Positions 10,205 through 21,295 of a stretch of 64,000 bases of DNA are shown in pieces. The translations under genes and the position numbers were made by a program. The stretch's first letter is position 1, and each line of letters opens with the position of its first letter. The notes below the pieces were generated by a model, which was not told the DNA's origin, did no database searches, and saw nothing but the letters and a program-made list of their open reading frames with translations. This stretch comes from Ananas comosus (taxonomy: Eukaryota; Streptophyta; Magnoliopsida; Poales; Bromeliaceae), in contig NC_033635.1 in assembly GCF_001540865.1 (NCBI RefSeq), forward strand, positions 9,675,565-9,739,564, read 5' to 3'.

Positions 10205-11858
10205 TGTAAGGACTGAGATTTTTGTAGTGTAGCTAAACTCTCAGTTGAAGATGTTTTTGTGTGTAATTTAATTACAAAACGGCCCCGAGGCACCTGCCGC
10301 CGCCCTCTCAAAGGTCCGCCGCCGCCGCGCGACCACCGACGCCGTTGGACCGAGCCGGTCCGAGCCGGACCCGACGGCGTCCGCCGACCTCGCCGACGCC
10401 GCCGCGTCCGCTGCCGCCGCCAGCCGCCCCTACGATCGGCCTCGTGCCCCGCTGTGGCTCCCTCCCAGGCTTCCACCGCCGTCAGAGCCCAGAGGAGTGT
10501 TGGGCTCTCCTCTCTCCCTCTCTCTTTCTCTCCCTTCCTTCTACCTTCACCACCGACGCGCCGCCAACCGGCCGGCCCCGAGTCAGCCGCCGCCGGACCC
10601 GCGTGCGTCGTCCACGTCCCCTTCCTCTCCCTCCGCCGACCCACCAACCGATCCCGATCCAATCCCAATCCACCTTGTTTTGGGATTTCTCGTTGATATA
10701 TGTTCCGCGTTGAACGTTTTTCCAGGTGGTTTGTGGCCTTAAAGTTAGGCTCGGGGAGTGGCTTGCTGATTTTGCGTACTTGCGGGGAGGTGCACGCTAG
10801 GGAGCGCTTTGCTATGTATTTTATAGCGCTGAAAGCGCTTTTATGGCAAAACGGTGATGGCTGGAGAGGAGCTAGTTGCGCGCTAGAGGCGTCTAGGCAG
10901 GCAGTCTAAACGCTTGCCTAACGTGGCCACGCTAGTCGTGGAGCCTCTGTTGTTTCAACGCTAAAGCAAAGTAGAACTAGCTGGTGCCTAAGTGCTGTTT
11001 TAGGTTGGAAGAAGCTTATCTTCCTTTGTGTGTGTATTTATGTATATTTTATACATAAAAACCTAAAAGAGCTTTAGGCACGCAGTTTGAGTTTTAGGCA
11101 GTCGTGGTAATCAAGGTCTTGTCGACTGGGCCAGCTTTGCTCGATAACCTGACGATATTTGTCTCAGGCCATGCTCGGTCTTCGGTTGAAGAGTGGCACC
11201 GAAGAGGCCTTTTAGCTCAATGATAAGTGAAATTCACTTTGAACCTTTAGCGCATCTTAAAGGCAAAATTGAGCAAAAGCGGGCTTTGAACTGCTCACGN
11301 NNNNNNNNNNNNNNNNNNNNNNNNNNNNNNNNNNNNNNNNNNNNNNNNNNNNNNNNNNNNNNNNNNNNNNNNNNNNNNNNNNNNNNNNNNNNNNNNNNNN
11401 NNNNNNNNNNNNNNNNNNNNNNNNNNNNNNNNNNNNNNNNNNNNNNNNNNAAAAAGGTTTTCGAATGGTTTTTATGAATGAATGAATTAGAGTTTAAAAA
11501 CAAAAGCTTCCATGTAGGGAGCACTTTTAAATAGGATGTTTGTTGTATTGTGCATTGCATCATCCAGCGCCTAAGGAGTGCTTAGAGGCATGCATCATTC
11601 TAAGGATTGTTAGCTGTATGGGATTGCATATCATGCCTTGGTTGTTGATTGGTAAATGTAGGTTGTGGTTGTGATCCTGTTGTATCGTTGGTACGCCGTG
11701 CAAATACAAAGGAGACTCTGTCCGAGTGGACAGAGGAACTTTGTATTTGTGGCGGGTCTGTACGTCGCGTGGGCCAGGTTGAAAAAAACGAAAAAAATGG
11801 CACGTTTTTCGCAACTCTGTTTTAAAAAGGCTTTTAAAATCGGCCCCGGGGCGTGACA
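10205..11858 (+). mobile_element. Solo LTR (family 4) with TSD gcttt, containing an assembly gap
   Basis: The LTR starts TGTAAGGACTG and ends CGGGGCGTGACA. Perfect GCTTT duplications lie at 10200-10204 and 11859-11863, and the uninterrupted target is in D's 5' LTR near 32212. The true length is unknown because 151 N's fill 11300-11450. A very GC-rich, CCGCCG-rich stretch at 10275-10660 gives long open frames on several strands, which are composition artefacts. A strong compound hairpin lies at 11693-11757 (outer ACGCC/GGCGGGT stem, inner CTCTGTCC-GAGT-GGACAGAG stem-loop). Confidence 0.9.
11300..11450. other. Assembly gap (run of N)
   Basis: A run of 151 undefined bases lies inside the solo LTR. 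Any open frame running through it is meaningless. Confidence 0.99.
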
Positions 11859-12093
11859 GCTTTTACAGATTAGTCCCTGCAATTTTTTTAGTGAAAAATC
11901 TGCACTAGCACACTTATCTCCAAGGTGATTTCACACTTCTACTTCACTGCAAATACTTCCAAATACTTTCAAAACATACTAATGACCATCCCAAGCTACT
12001 AATTTAGCTCGGAATTAAACCAAATTATATTTTTGCATTATCTTGATCAATTTGATCAAGATTAGCAATGTGATCAAAATTCGATGTATTACA
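11859..12093 (-). mobile_element. Element D 3' LTR, proximal end
   Basis: This completes D's 3' LTR and matches 32213-32450. On the minus strand the LTR begins TGTAATACATCG at 12093, next to the polypurine tract. Confidence 0.88.
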
Positions 12094-12094
12094 A

Positions 12095-12107
12095 TCTCCC
12101 CCTCCTT
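12095..12107 (-). other. Element D polypurine tract
   Basis: On the minus strand AGGAGGGGGAGA directly precedes the 3' LTR start. This is the expected primer site for plus-strand DNA synthesis in LTR retrotransposons. Confidence 0.8.
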
Positions 12108-12141
12108 AAATAGTTTCGTCCGCGAAACTTAAATTCATACC

Positions 12142-12905
12142 TTAATTCTCCTGATCGAATAGATGAGGATAGGACTCGCGCATATCTTCTTCCAATTCCC
12201 ACGTGGCTTCACGCCTCAAATGATTGCTCCATTGCACTTTCACATAGGGAATAGTGCGATTTCGCAATTCTTTCACCTCACGGTCTAAAATACATACCGG
12301 ATACTCTTCATAAGTCGTATTCTCCTGTAACTCCACTGGCTCATACTCTAGTTCATACCCAGAATGATGTACATACTTGCGAAGGTTCGAAACTTGAAAC
12401 ACATTATGTATTCCTTCGCTTCTTGAAGCACATTAGGACCAAGAACAATCTTTTCTCCTACCTCACTCCAATGAATAGGGGATCGACATTTTCTCCCATA
12501 GAGAGCTTCAAATGGTGCCATTGCAATACTCTCCTGGTAACTATTATTATAGGCAACTTCAGCCATTGCTAAGAAATCATGCCAACCACTCTTGAAGTCA
12601 AGTACACATGCCCGTAGCATATCCTCCAAAATCTGAATCGTCCTCTCCGACTGTCTATTAGTCTGAGGATGAAACGCCGTGCTAAAGTCGAGCCGTGTGC
12701 CAAGAGCATCCTGTAAACTCCTCCAAAAGTGAGATGTAAATCGCGTGTCTCGATCAGATACAATCAACGTCGGAACCCGTGTAATCTCACAATCTCGTCA
12801 AGGTTCACCGGTGCTAATTGTCCTACGACCAAGTAGTATGAATCGACAAGAAATGTGTCGATTTCCTAAATCGATCAATTATCACCCATATAGTGTCGTG
12901 TCCAG
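12142..12905 (-). pseudogene. Element D integrase C-terminal half and chromodomain, internally deleted
   Basis: The minus strand encodes the integrase core after [11 protein letters not shown], then SERTIQILED with the catalytic Glu, then AYNNSYQES. The frame then jumps from LQEAKE straight to NVFQVSNLRKYV. Compared with elements A and C, about 100 residues carrying the GPY/F module are missing, so a deletion of roughly 300 bp occurred near 12410-12425. The chromodomain that follows is intact to its stop (IPYVKVQW, REATWELEEDM, YPHLF). The upstream half of integrase is at 25471 onward, across element C. The enzyme would insert cDNA into chromatin; this copy cannot be functional. Confidence 0.9.
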
Positions 12906-15306
12906 TGTCACGCCCCGATCCCCGCCAATTTGGTCGGATTCGGCCACGTCAACAGACGCCGAACGGACAGAGCCTTCCCTGTCCGCCCAAGGCTCTAGCA
13001 ACAAGTATAATAAAAGTAATCAACAAAGAGATTTGCAATTATACATGACTTGCACGAGGGTAAGCAACAACGAAAGCGAAAGCTCTAAGCTATAGCATAC
13101 AACCACACATGATATTTGATTAAATTTAAACCAAATACAAGTGAACTAAGCTATTACATCTATTTTGCTTTTATTCATAAAGTCTTTTACATCTTAATCA
13201 TTTACCAAAATACATGATTGTTCTCAACTTATATATCTATAAATCAACAAAATAAAAGTTGATACATGTATACAAAACGGGAATGATTAAAATGTAAATG
13301 CTCCGGTGGCCTTTAGCTAAGGCGCAATACCCTTGCCTCGATCCTCCGCCGCCCCGCTCGCGTTAGGATCTGCAGGGTTAGTGGTGTGAGAACTAAACAA
13401 AGTTCCCAGTGGGTTCGGCAACCGACTTCGCCGACTTACCCACTAGGTCTATTTAGGCATTAGTATTTTAAGAAAGAGATAAGTAACCATTACTAATGCT
13501 AATACTATGCCTGCAAGAAAACTGTCAGTGGATATATAATCAAAGCGATATTAAAGATACATGCATGCTTTATCCATATTTTACTTTGGCTTTCTTTACC
13601 AAATCTTACCGGTTAACCTTGTTAACCCCAATAGCTCACAACTCCTATCCCGTCTACCGGGAGAGGCTTTAAGCACAACCGCCCGAGGGATCGTCGACGG
13701 GGCACTCTCCCCATGGTGTCTACACTCCGAAGTACACCGCTTGAGGAGGAGCTACCTCTCTCAAGCAAAGTCCTAATGTGAGTATCGATCCAATTCTCAA
13801 CTTGGGAATACATAGCCACTAGTCACAATGTCATTATTGTTTAAACTAGGTTTAACAATGTGTATCTCAATACCAATCAAGTCACTGTAGTCAATATCAC
13901 CTTTGTTTACTATGGTTATAATCTTTTTCCTACATTCACATGCACATAGGGTTTTCACATACAAGTTCTCTTGTTTCTTTATCATTCACATACTCTTTAA
14001 GCAGCTATATGCAATTCAACCAAGCACAATAATAAGCTACCCTATATGCAAGAATGCAACCATTTAAAATGCTCAAGAAAAGGGACATAGACATAGGAGG
14101 GAATCCAACGATTTCAGAATGCACCCCCTACCTCGAATGATCGTAGAAGGGTTGAAGTTCGACTCTCGGGATTTTTAGAACGCCTCTCCCGCAACCTATA
14201 CCCAAAATAGTGCCAAATTAGACCCTATATACAAGATCTCATATCTAGACTTTTCATTTCGACGAACGGAGTTGTCCCACGCGTCGGGAATACCCCTAAT
14301 TAGGTTTCTAAGAGGGCAATTTACCTCGAAAACGATCGGAGGCAAAAACCCCAAAATCCATGCCCTGACAATGTCATAATGAGATTTCTCCTAGATTGAT
14401 CTCATTTCTAATCAAAAGATAGCTTAGAACCAACTAGGAAGCTTTCTAATACCATTATTAAGCCTTTCCAAACATCCCTAGGGCACCTACTTTGAACCCT
14501 AGCCATCCACCATTAGAGCACATGAAGCTCACATGGATTTCATGGTGTTCATGGCCCAACAATGCTTCTAAACAAGAGAGAAGCTCCAAACCTTAAGTTC
14601 TATGGTGGAAATCCAAACCCTAGAGTTCTATTTGCAAGAGAACTCACCTTTGACCAAGCTCCTCCAAGATCCTTCTTGTAGGAGAGCTTCTAGCACCTTC
14701 ACAACCTCTAAAACCACCTTCTCCTAGCTTCTTCTCCTTCTCCTCCAAGCCCTAGGTCAAGCTCCTTTAGAGAGAGAAAGAGGAAAATGAGAGGAAGAGT
14801 GTTTGGAGGTGTTTGCTATGAAGGAGGAGGGTTTGGGGGTATTTATGACATGTTACAATTGCAACTAGGCCCTCCAAAAATTCTTATTTGCAACAGACCT
14901 CGTAGGTGCTGCCAGACCAAAGTGTACCGGTACACTTTGGGCTGTCACCTGTTACACGATCGCGTATGACAAAACCCGAGAGCAGATTTCTCGGTTCGCA
15001 GGATTTGTACCGGTACACTTTCAGCCAGACACAACACGAGAGCTCTTCTTCTCGGTCTGCGTATCTGTACCGGTGACAACTCGATGGTTGTACCGGTACA
15101 CTTTGCCCAGACCTGGTTTTTGGCTTCGACTCGACTCCACTTCGCGTCGGCCGATGCTAAAACCCTTCTAACTCTTTCTAAACTCACTTTTAGCCCTTCC
15201 AACATTATTGGAATGTTAAATGGAACTTGTTCCATCGATTTCTCTCGGTACTTTAACCTAATTCGGGTAAAGTTCGATATTCACTTTCGGGTTTCAATAT
15301 GTTATA
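12906..15306 (-). mobile_element. Element C 3' LTR (2401 bp)
   Basis: On the minus strand the LTR ends GGGGCGTGACA at 12906. It starts TATAACATATTG at 15306, where the other LTR has TGTAACATATTG, so the terminal TG has mutated to TA. It contains four TGTACCGGTACA-type palindromes (14927-15104), a donor-like AAAGGTGAGTTC near 14650, and the two conserved hairpins near 13395-13445 and 12950-12990. Confidence 0.92.
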
Positions 15307-15320
15307 TTCTCCACCCCTTG
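15307..15320 (-). other. Element C polypurine tract
   Basis: The minus strand reads AAGGGGTGGAGAA immediately before the 3' LTR, in the place expected for the plus-strand primer. Confidence 0.75.
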
Positions 15321-15369
15321 AATTTAGTTTCATCCGCGAAACTACCTTTTTGAAATTGAGATTCATACC

Positions 15370-16560
15370 TCAATCCAGTTCCGCAAAGAGATGAGGATGA
15401 CGCTCTCTCATCACGTCCTCAAGCTCCTATGTGTTTTCCTGATCGTCGTGTTCACACCAATGAACTTTAACATACGGAATTTCTCGATTCTGTAGTTTCT
15501 TCACCTCTCGATCAACGATGAAAGCCGGAAACTTTTCATAGGTCATATCCTCTTGAAGCTTGGTCGGCACATACTCGAGAATGTGCTCCGGATCATGAAC
15601 ATACTTGCGGAGATTGGATACGTGGAACACGTCGTGCACTCCCGCAAGCCTCGGTGGTAATGCCACTTTGTAAGCCACCGCACCGACCCGCTCCAAGATC
15701 TCAAATGGTCCGACAAATCGGGGACTTAGCTTTTCCTGAACACCGAATCTCTTAACACCGCGCATCAGCGATACCTTTAGAAATACGCGGTCTTCAACCG
15801 CGAACTCGATGTCTTTCCTTCGCTTGTTAGCATAATTTTTGTGCCTCGATTGCGCCGTCGCTAATCTTTGTCGGGCGAGGCGAACTTTCTCCTCCGCCTC
15901 CCGAACAACATTGGGGCCAAGAGCAACTCTCTCATCCACATCGCTCCAATGAATCGGCGAGCGACATTTCTTTCCATAAAGGGCCTTGAATGGCGCCATC
16001 ATAATACTTTCTTGATAGCTATTATTGTATGCGAATTCCGCCATCGGCAAATGATCGTGCCATCCGCCCTTATAGTCGAGTACACACGCTCGAAGCATGT
16101 CCTCAAGTATTTGAATAGTCCTCTCCGATTGACTGTCACTTTAAGGATGAAATGTCGTGCTAAAGTCGAGCCGTGTGCCTAATGCGTCTTGCAAGCTCTT
16201 TCAAAAATGAGATGTGAACTGAGGGTCTCGATCCAATACAATAGACATCGGAACCCCGTGTAGTCTCACAATCTCGTCGAGATAAATTTGAGCTAGCTTG
16301 TCTCCCGACCAAGTAGTGTGGATCGGCAAAAAGTGTGCCGATTTTGTCAACCGGTCCACCACTACCCAAATCGCATCATGTCCGCCTTGAGATCTAGGCA
16401 AACCCATCACAAAGTCCATTGCTATGTTTTCCCATTTCCACACGGGTATCGGTAGACTTTGCAACTTTCCTGCCGGAAATCGCCGTTCCACTTTGACTTG
16501 TTGGCACGTGAGACATTGTGCCACGAACTCCCCGATATCCTTTTTCATGCCCGGTCACCA
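15370..16560 (-). pseudogene. Element C integrase and chromodomain
   Basis: Reading down the minus strand are the zinc-binding CLTCQ, core blocks AMDFVMGLP (first Asp), LDRDPQF (second Asp) and SERTIQILED (Glu), then AYNNSYQES. The GPY/F-type region follows (LSPRFVGPFEI, DVFHVSNLRKYV), and the chromodomain ends PHLFAELD. A stop falls just after FTSHF and another before the SERTIQ block. In the chromodomain the conserved Trp of the WELE motif is a TAG stop, the same codon that is lost in element A. The enzyme would have targeted insertion to heterochromatin; it is not translatable now. Confidence 0.9.
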
Positions 16561-16789
16561 ATTATGTAACTTCAAGTCTTGATACATTTTAGTGTCGCCC
16601 GGGTGTACGCTATAGGGAGATTGATGCGCTTCTTGCATAACCGCCCTCCGAAGATCATCGTCCTTAGGCACTCACCAACGATTCCGAAATCGAAGTGCGC
16701 CATCGGTCCCAATGCCAAAATCATCGGCACTACCGCTCTCAACTTTACCCCGCACCTTTTGGAGAAATGAATCGAAAACTTGCAATTCT

Positions 16790-18200
16790 GTAATTCTCTC
16801 CAATATGGTTGGTTACACTATCAACGTGGCTAGTGTTGCCGGCACTCCCGGTGCCACAACCTCAAGGCCAAACCGCTGCATCCTTTTTTGCAAAGCCGGT
16901 TGAGGTGTAATTGCCGTCGCCAAATTTTTCGCCGACTTTCTACTTAGAGCATCAGCCACGACATTCGCCTTTTCGGGGTGGTAGAGAATCATGACGTCAT
17001 AGTCCTTTAACAGCTCCAACTACTGCCGCTGTCGCAAATTTAATTCCTTCTGGGTGAACAAGTATTTGAGACTCTTATGATCGGTGTAGATCTCACAATG
17101 CTCACCATACAAGTAATGCCTCTATAATTTTAGCGCGAAGATAACCGCCGCTAGCTTGAGGTCGTGAGTCTGGTAGTTCTTCTTATAGCTCTTCAGCTGG
17201 CGCGAAGCATATGCTATAACTCGGCCATTTTGCATCAAAACACACCCGAGACCGATATACGAGGCATCACTATACACTACATAGCTCTCCCCCGGCGTCG
17301 GTAAGGCAAGCACCGGGGTCGATGTCAATCTTTCCTTTAACTCCTCGAAGCTCCTCTCACATTCGGCGCTCCAAATATACTTTGCCCCTTTGTGTGTAAG
17401 GCGCGTTAGTGGAGTAGTTATCTTGGCAAACCCTTCCATGAACCGCCGATAGTAGCCCGCAAGTTCGAGAAAGCTACGGATCTCCGCTACACTTGTCGGG
17501 CGAGGCCAATCTTTAATAGCCTCCACTTTCTTTGGGTCCACCGAGATGCCATCACTGGATATAACGTGACCCAAGAAGATAATCTCCGAAAGCCAAAATT
17601 TGCACTTTTTTAATTTTGCATATAGCTTCTATTTTCGGAGTGTCTCCAACACGATCCTCAAGTGCTCCTCGTGTTCTTTCTCGGTCCGAGAATATACCAA
17701 TACGTCGTCAATGAAGATCATGACGCACCGGTCCAATAGCGGACGAAAGACTCGATTCATTAAGTCCATAAAAGGTGTCGAGGCATTAGTAAGCTCGAAT
17801 GGCATAACCGTGAACTCATAATAGCCATACCGCGTATGGTACGCCGTTTTGTGCACATTCTTGGGCCGTATCTTCAATTGATGATAACCCGATTGAAGGT
17901 CGATCTTTGAATATACCCTTGACCCTGCAACTGATCGAATAAGTCATCAATCCTCGACAACGGGTACTTGTTCTTGATCGTCACCTTGTTCAACTCGCAA
18001 TAATCAACGCAAAGTCGAAGTGTGCCGTCTTTTTTCTTCACAAATAGCACCGGAGCTCCCCACGGAGGCACGCTCGATCGTACAAAACTCTACCTGTGCC
18101 ATTCTATACGGAGCCTTCGAAATTGGCACCGCCCTGGGAATTAAGTCAATGACAAACTCGACTTTCCGGTCCGGTGGCAATCCCGGTAATTCCGCCGGAA
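16790..18200 (-). pseudogene. Element C reverse transcriptase and RNase H
   Basis: On the minus strand are [36 protein letters not shown], then the catalytic [10 protein letters not shown] (about 17691-17725). RNase H blocks [20 protein letters not shown] and ADALSRKS follow. Frameshifts occur near 17910 (after DQLQGQG) and near 18080. Two Trp codons in RNase H (before RHYLYG and in RQR.WLE) are TAG stops. The domain order is the usual Ty3/gypsy order. Confidence 0.9.
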
Positions 18201-18860
18201 ACACATCCGGATACTTGCATACAACCCGAATATTCCCCAAATTCGGGTACTCCTTTTGAGAGTCTACGATGGTCGCCAAATAGGCCTTACAACTACCCTT
18301 TATCATTTTCCTCGCCCTCGCCGTCGATATGGTCGCCGCAAAGCGCACACCTTTACACACCCGGTATACTAACTCTTCTTGATTAGGCTCATGGAATGTG
18401 ATCATCTTACTTTCGCAATCAATGACCGCGTAATACTTGGAGAGCCAATTGATCCCCAAGATTCCATCAAAGCCCTACATTTGCTTCAACACTAATAGGT
18501 CGATCGGCATGATCCAATCACCTATCTATATTGGACACTCTCGACACTCGTCATATACACGGAACGAATGCCCTGGTGTATTCACTGTCCAATAGTCCTC
18601 GACATTTGTGACCTCTATGTCATGAGCTAGTACAAATGATGCTGATATGCATGAATGCGATGCACCTGTGTAAAATAACACTCTAGTTCTAATGCCTCGG
18701 ATCAAGATAATACCTGCCACGACATCGTCGGGAACTGCAACCGGCTGCTCCTCCACCTGAGTGGCAAAAACCCGCCCACTAGGTGCCCGAGAGGCCTCCG
18801 GCTGTCGAGGCGCTGATAATCGTCCAGCCGACACTGCGGATGGCAGTCTTGCCAGCTATC
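18200..18860 (-). pseudogene. Element C aspartic protease with lost active-site Asp
   Basis: The protease region reads VAGIILIRGIRTRVLF followed by YTGAS at 18672-18658. The family motif is DTGAS, so the catalytic aspartate codon has become Tyr. Further down come MGINWLSKYYAVIDC and ITFHEPNQEE, normal for these elements. The frame is interrupted between them, near 18525. The protease would process Gag-Pol; this one cannot be active. Confidence 0.88.
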
Positions 18861-18869
18861 GCGGAGTGT

Positions 18870-20041
18870 ACTGGACTAAAGTTGCTGAAGGCACTGGGGA
18901 TGCGCCGCCCGGACACTCCCAACTCATGTGTCCTGCTTGGCCGCAGTGATAACACTTCCCTTCGCGCTGGGAGCACTCACTCGGCCTATGACTCCCGTCG
19001 CAAATGATACACGGGAAGGTGGTCGTCTGGCTCCTCGACTGACTCCTACCTCTCCGCCACTGTGATCGCTAAGGTCGCGGGGGTCGCTTGAAGCCCGACT
19101 GCCCTGCAGATCCGCTAGTTGCCCGCTTTTTGGACTTATCTTTTTCCTCGTCCTTCTCGAAAGCCTCGCGCTCATCTTGCGCAATGGCATTGCCACGCTC
19201 CACCCAAAGCGCGCGATCAAGCACTTCCTCGTAGGTCTTCAACCTAAAGGCATGAATGACCTTGAAGATTCGGGTCGCAACCCGCGCTCGAATGCCTCCG
19301 CTCGGTCCCTATCGCCATGGAACAAGCCCGACACGCAGTTGATCATGTGCGTGAACTCTTTCTCGTACTCCCGCACCGATCGGCTACCTTGTCTCAACTT
19401 GCGAAAGTCTTCTTTGATCTTCCGCTTGTCGCTTTCGGGAAAGTACTCCAGCAAGAGCATCTCCCAAAATATCTCCCAAGTGATGGAAGCGAGATCCAAC
19501 GAGCGACCTTTCCTTGCTTGGTTCCACCACAACCTCACCGACCCCTCGAAGCAATGGGCCGCAAGGTGAACTTTATCCTTCTCAAGGGTGTAGATGTCCT
19601 TGAACAATGCCTCCATCACGGCTAACCATGACTCCACCGACCATAGATCCTTCACGTCACCGTTGAAGGTTGGAGGGTTGAACCGCTTGAATGTCGTCAA
19701 CACTGCTAGTGACCGCTCCTGCTTGGCCTCAAGTACATCGGGTAGAGGAGCCGATGAACCCGATGCCATCTGAGGAATAGCCGTCACCGCTACTACTGCT
19801 GTCGCTGGAGGTGGTGCAACTAGGGCAACAGGTACAGGCGGATCCCTCGGCACAGATGCCGCAACCTGTCGCGACACCAACTCGTGAGTTGTCCTATCTG
19901 CCCCCCCTGCTGCCGCATAGCCCCAGCCAAAGCCGCCACTTGGGCTCGCAGCGCACGAACCTCATCTGATCGAGACTGCTCGGGCTGCGCAAGAGGTGGT
20001 GCCGGTGTGGATCGCGTCCTAGGGCGTCCCCTTTGTGCCAT
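18870..20041 (-). pseudogene. Element C gag with two zinc knuckles
   Basis: The start at 20041 gives MAQRGRPRTRS, an Arg-rich N terminus typical of these gags. The capsid part has RFNPPTFNGD, the ALFKDIYTLEKDKV helix region and KLRQGSRSVREYEKEF. The nucleocapsid has two CCHC-type knuckles (C-CDGSHRPSEC and CYHCGQAGHMSWEC, about 19010-18915). A frameshift lies near 19870 in the N-terminal part, and another separates capsid from nucleocapsid near 19240. Confidence 0.88.
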
Positions 20042-20365
20042 CACGTCCTGAAATGTAGCACACATATTAGTACTCGATACACGTGACTCTTACACGTTCC
20101 AAATAGCTATCCAATTAAGCGAAAGCAATCGAGCATAATTATTTTCCAACTCTCAGTGTCACGTGGTCGGCCGGCCCACACAATCCCCTTAAGTAGAAAA
20201 CAAATTAATACTTGAATTCATCTCTAATTCCTTCTAGAGAAGTACTATCTTTAACCCAATCAACTAGCTTTCGCGTATCCAAGTCTACGTTAAACGTTTC
20301 CTAAGTCCCTAAGGTCTCCAAGCCTAAGGTCCCTAAGTCCTTCCTAGACTTTTACTTTCACCATT

Positions 20366-20377
20366 GCTCTGATACAA
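20366..20377 (-). other. Element C primer-binding site (initiator Met-tRNA)
   Basis: On the minus strand TTGTATCAGAGC lies 7 bases past the 5' LTR end. It differs by one base from TGGTATCAGAGC, the site complementary to the plant initiator tRNA-Met 3' end. Confidence 0.82.
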
Positions 20378-20384
20378 TTATATC

Positions 20385-21295
20385 TGTCACGCCCCGATCC
20401 CTGCCAATTTGGTTGGGTTCGGCCATGTCAACAGACGCCGAACGGACAGAACCTCCCCTGTCCGCCCAAGGCTCTAGCAACAAGTATAATAAAGCAATCA
20501 ACAAAAAGATTTGCAATTATACAAGGCTTGCACGAGGGCAAGCAACAACGGAAGCGAAAGCTCTAAGCTATAGCATACAACCATACATGATATTTGATTA
20601 AATTTAAACAAAATACAAGTGAACTAAGCTATTACATCCATTTTGGTTTTATTCATAAAGTCTTTTACATCTTAATCATTTACCAAAATACATGATTGTT
20701 CTCAACTCATACATCTATAGATCAACAAAATAAAAGTTGATACATGTATACAAAACGGGAATGACTAAAATGTAAATGCTCCGGTGGCCTCTAGCTAAGG
20801 CGCAATACCCTTGCCTCGATCCTCCGCCGCCCCGCTCGCGTTAGGATCTGCAGGGTTAGTGGTGTGAGAACTAAACAAAGTTCCCAGTGGGTTCGGCAAC
20901 CGACTTCGCCGACTTACCCACTAGGTCTATGTAGGCATTAGTATTTCAAGAAAGAGATAAGCAACCATTAATAATGCTAATACTATGCCTGCAAGAAAAC
21001 TGTCAGTGGATATATAATCAAAGCGATATTAAAGATACATGCATGCTTTATCCATACTTTACTTTGGCTTTCTTTACCCAATCTTACCGGTTAACCTTGT
21101 TAACCCCAATAGCTCACAACTCCTATCCCGTCTACCGGGGGAGGCTTTAAGCACAATCGCCCGAGGGATCGTCGACGGGGCACTCTCCCCGTGGTGTCTA
21201 CACTCTGGAGTACACCACTTAAGGAGAAGCTACTTCTCTCAAGCCAAGTCCTAATGTGAGTATTGATCCAATTCCCAACTTGGGAATACATAGCC
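20385..21295 (-). mobile_element. Element C 5' LTR, part 1
   Basis: This matches 12906 to about 13817 of the 3' LTR and starts TGTCACGCCCC. It stops at TAGCC, the duplicated target of the nested solo LTR. Confidence 0.92.

Noticed and set aside
10153..10742. Overlapping Arg/Pro-rich open frames on both strands, up to 171 codons
   Set aside because: They lie in a CCGCCG-rich part of a solo LTR. All frames are open because of base composition, and none resembles a known protein.
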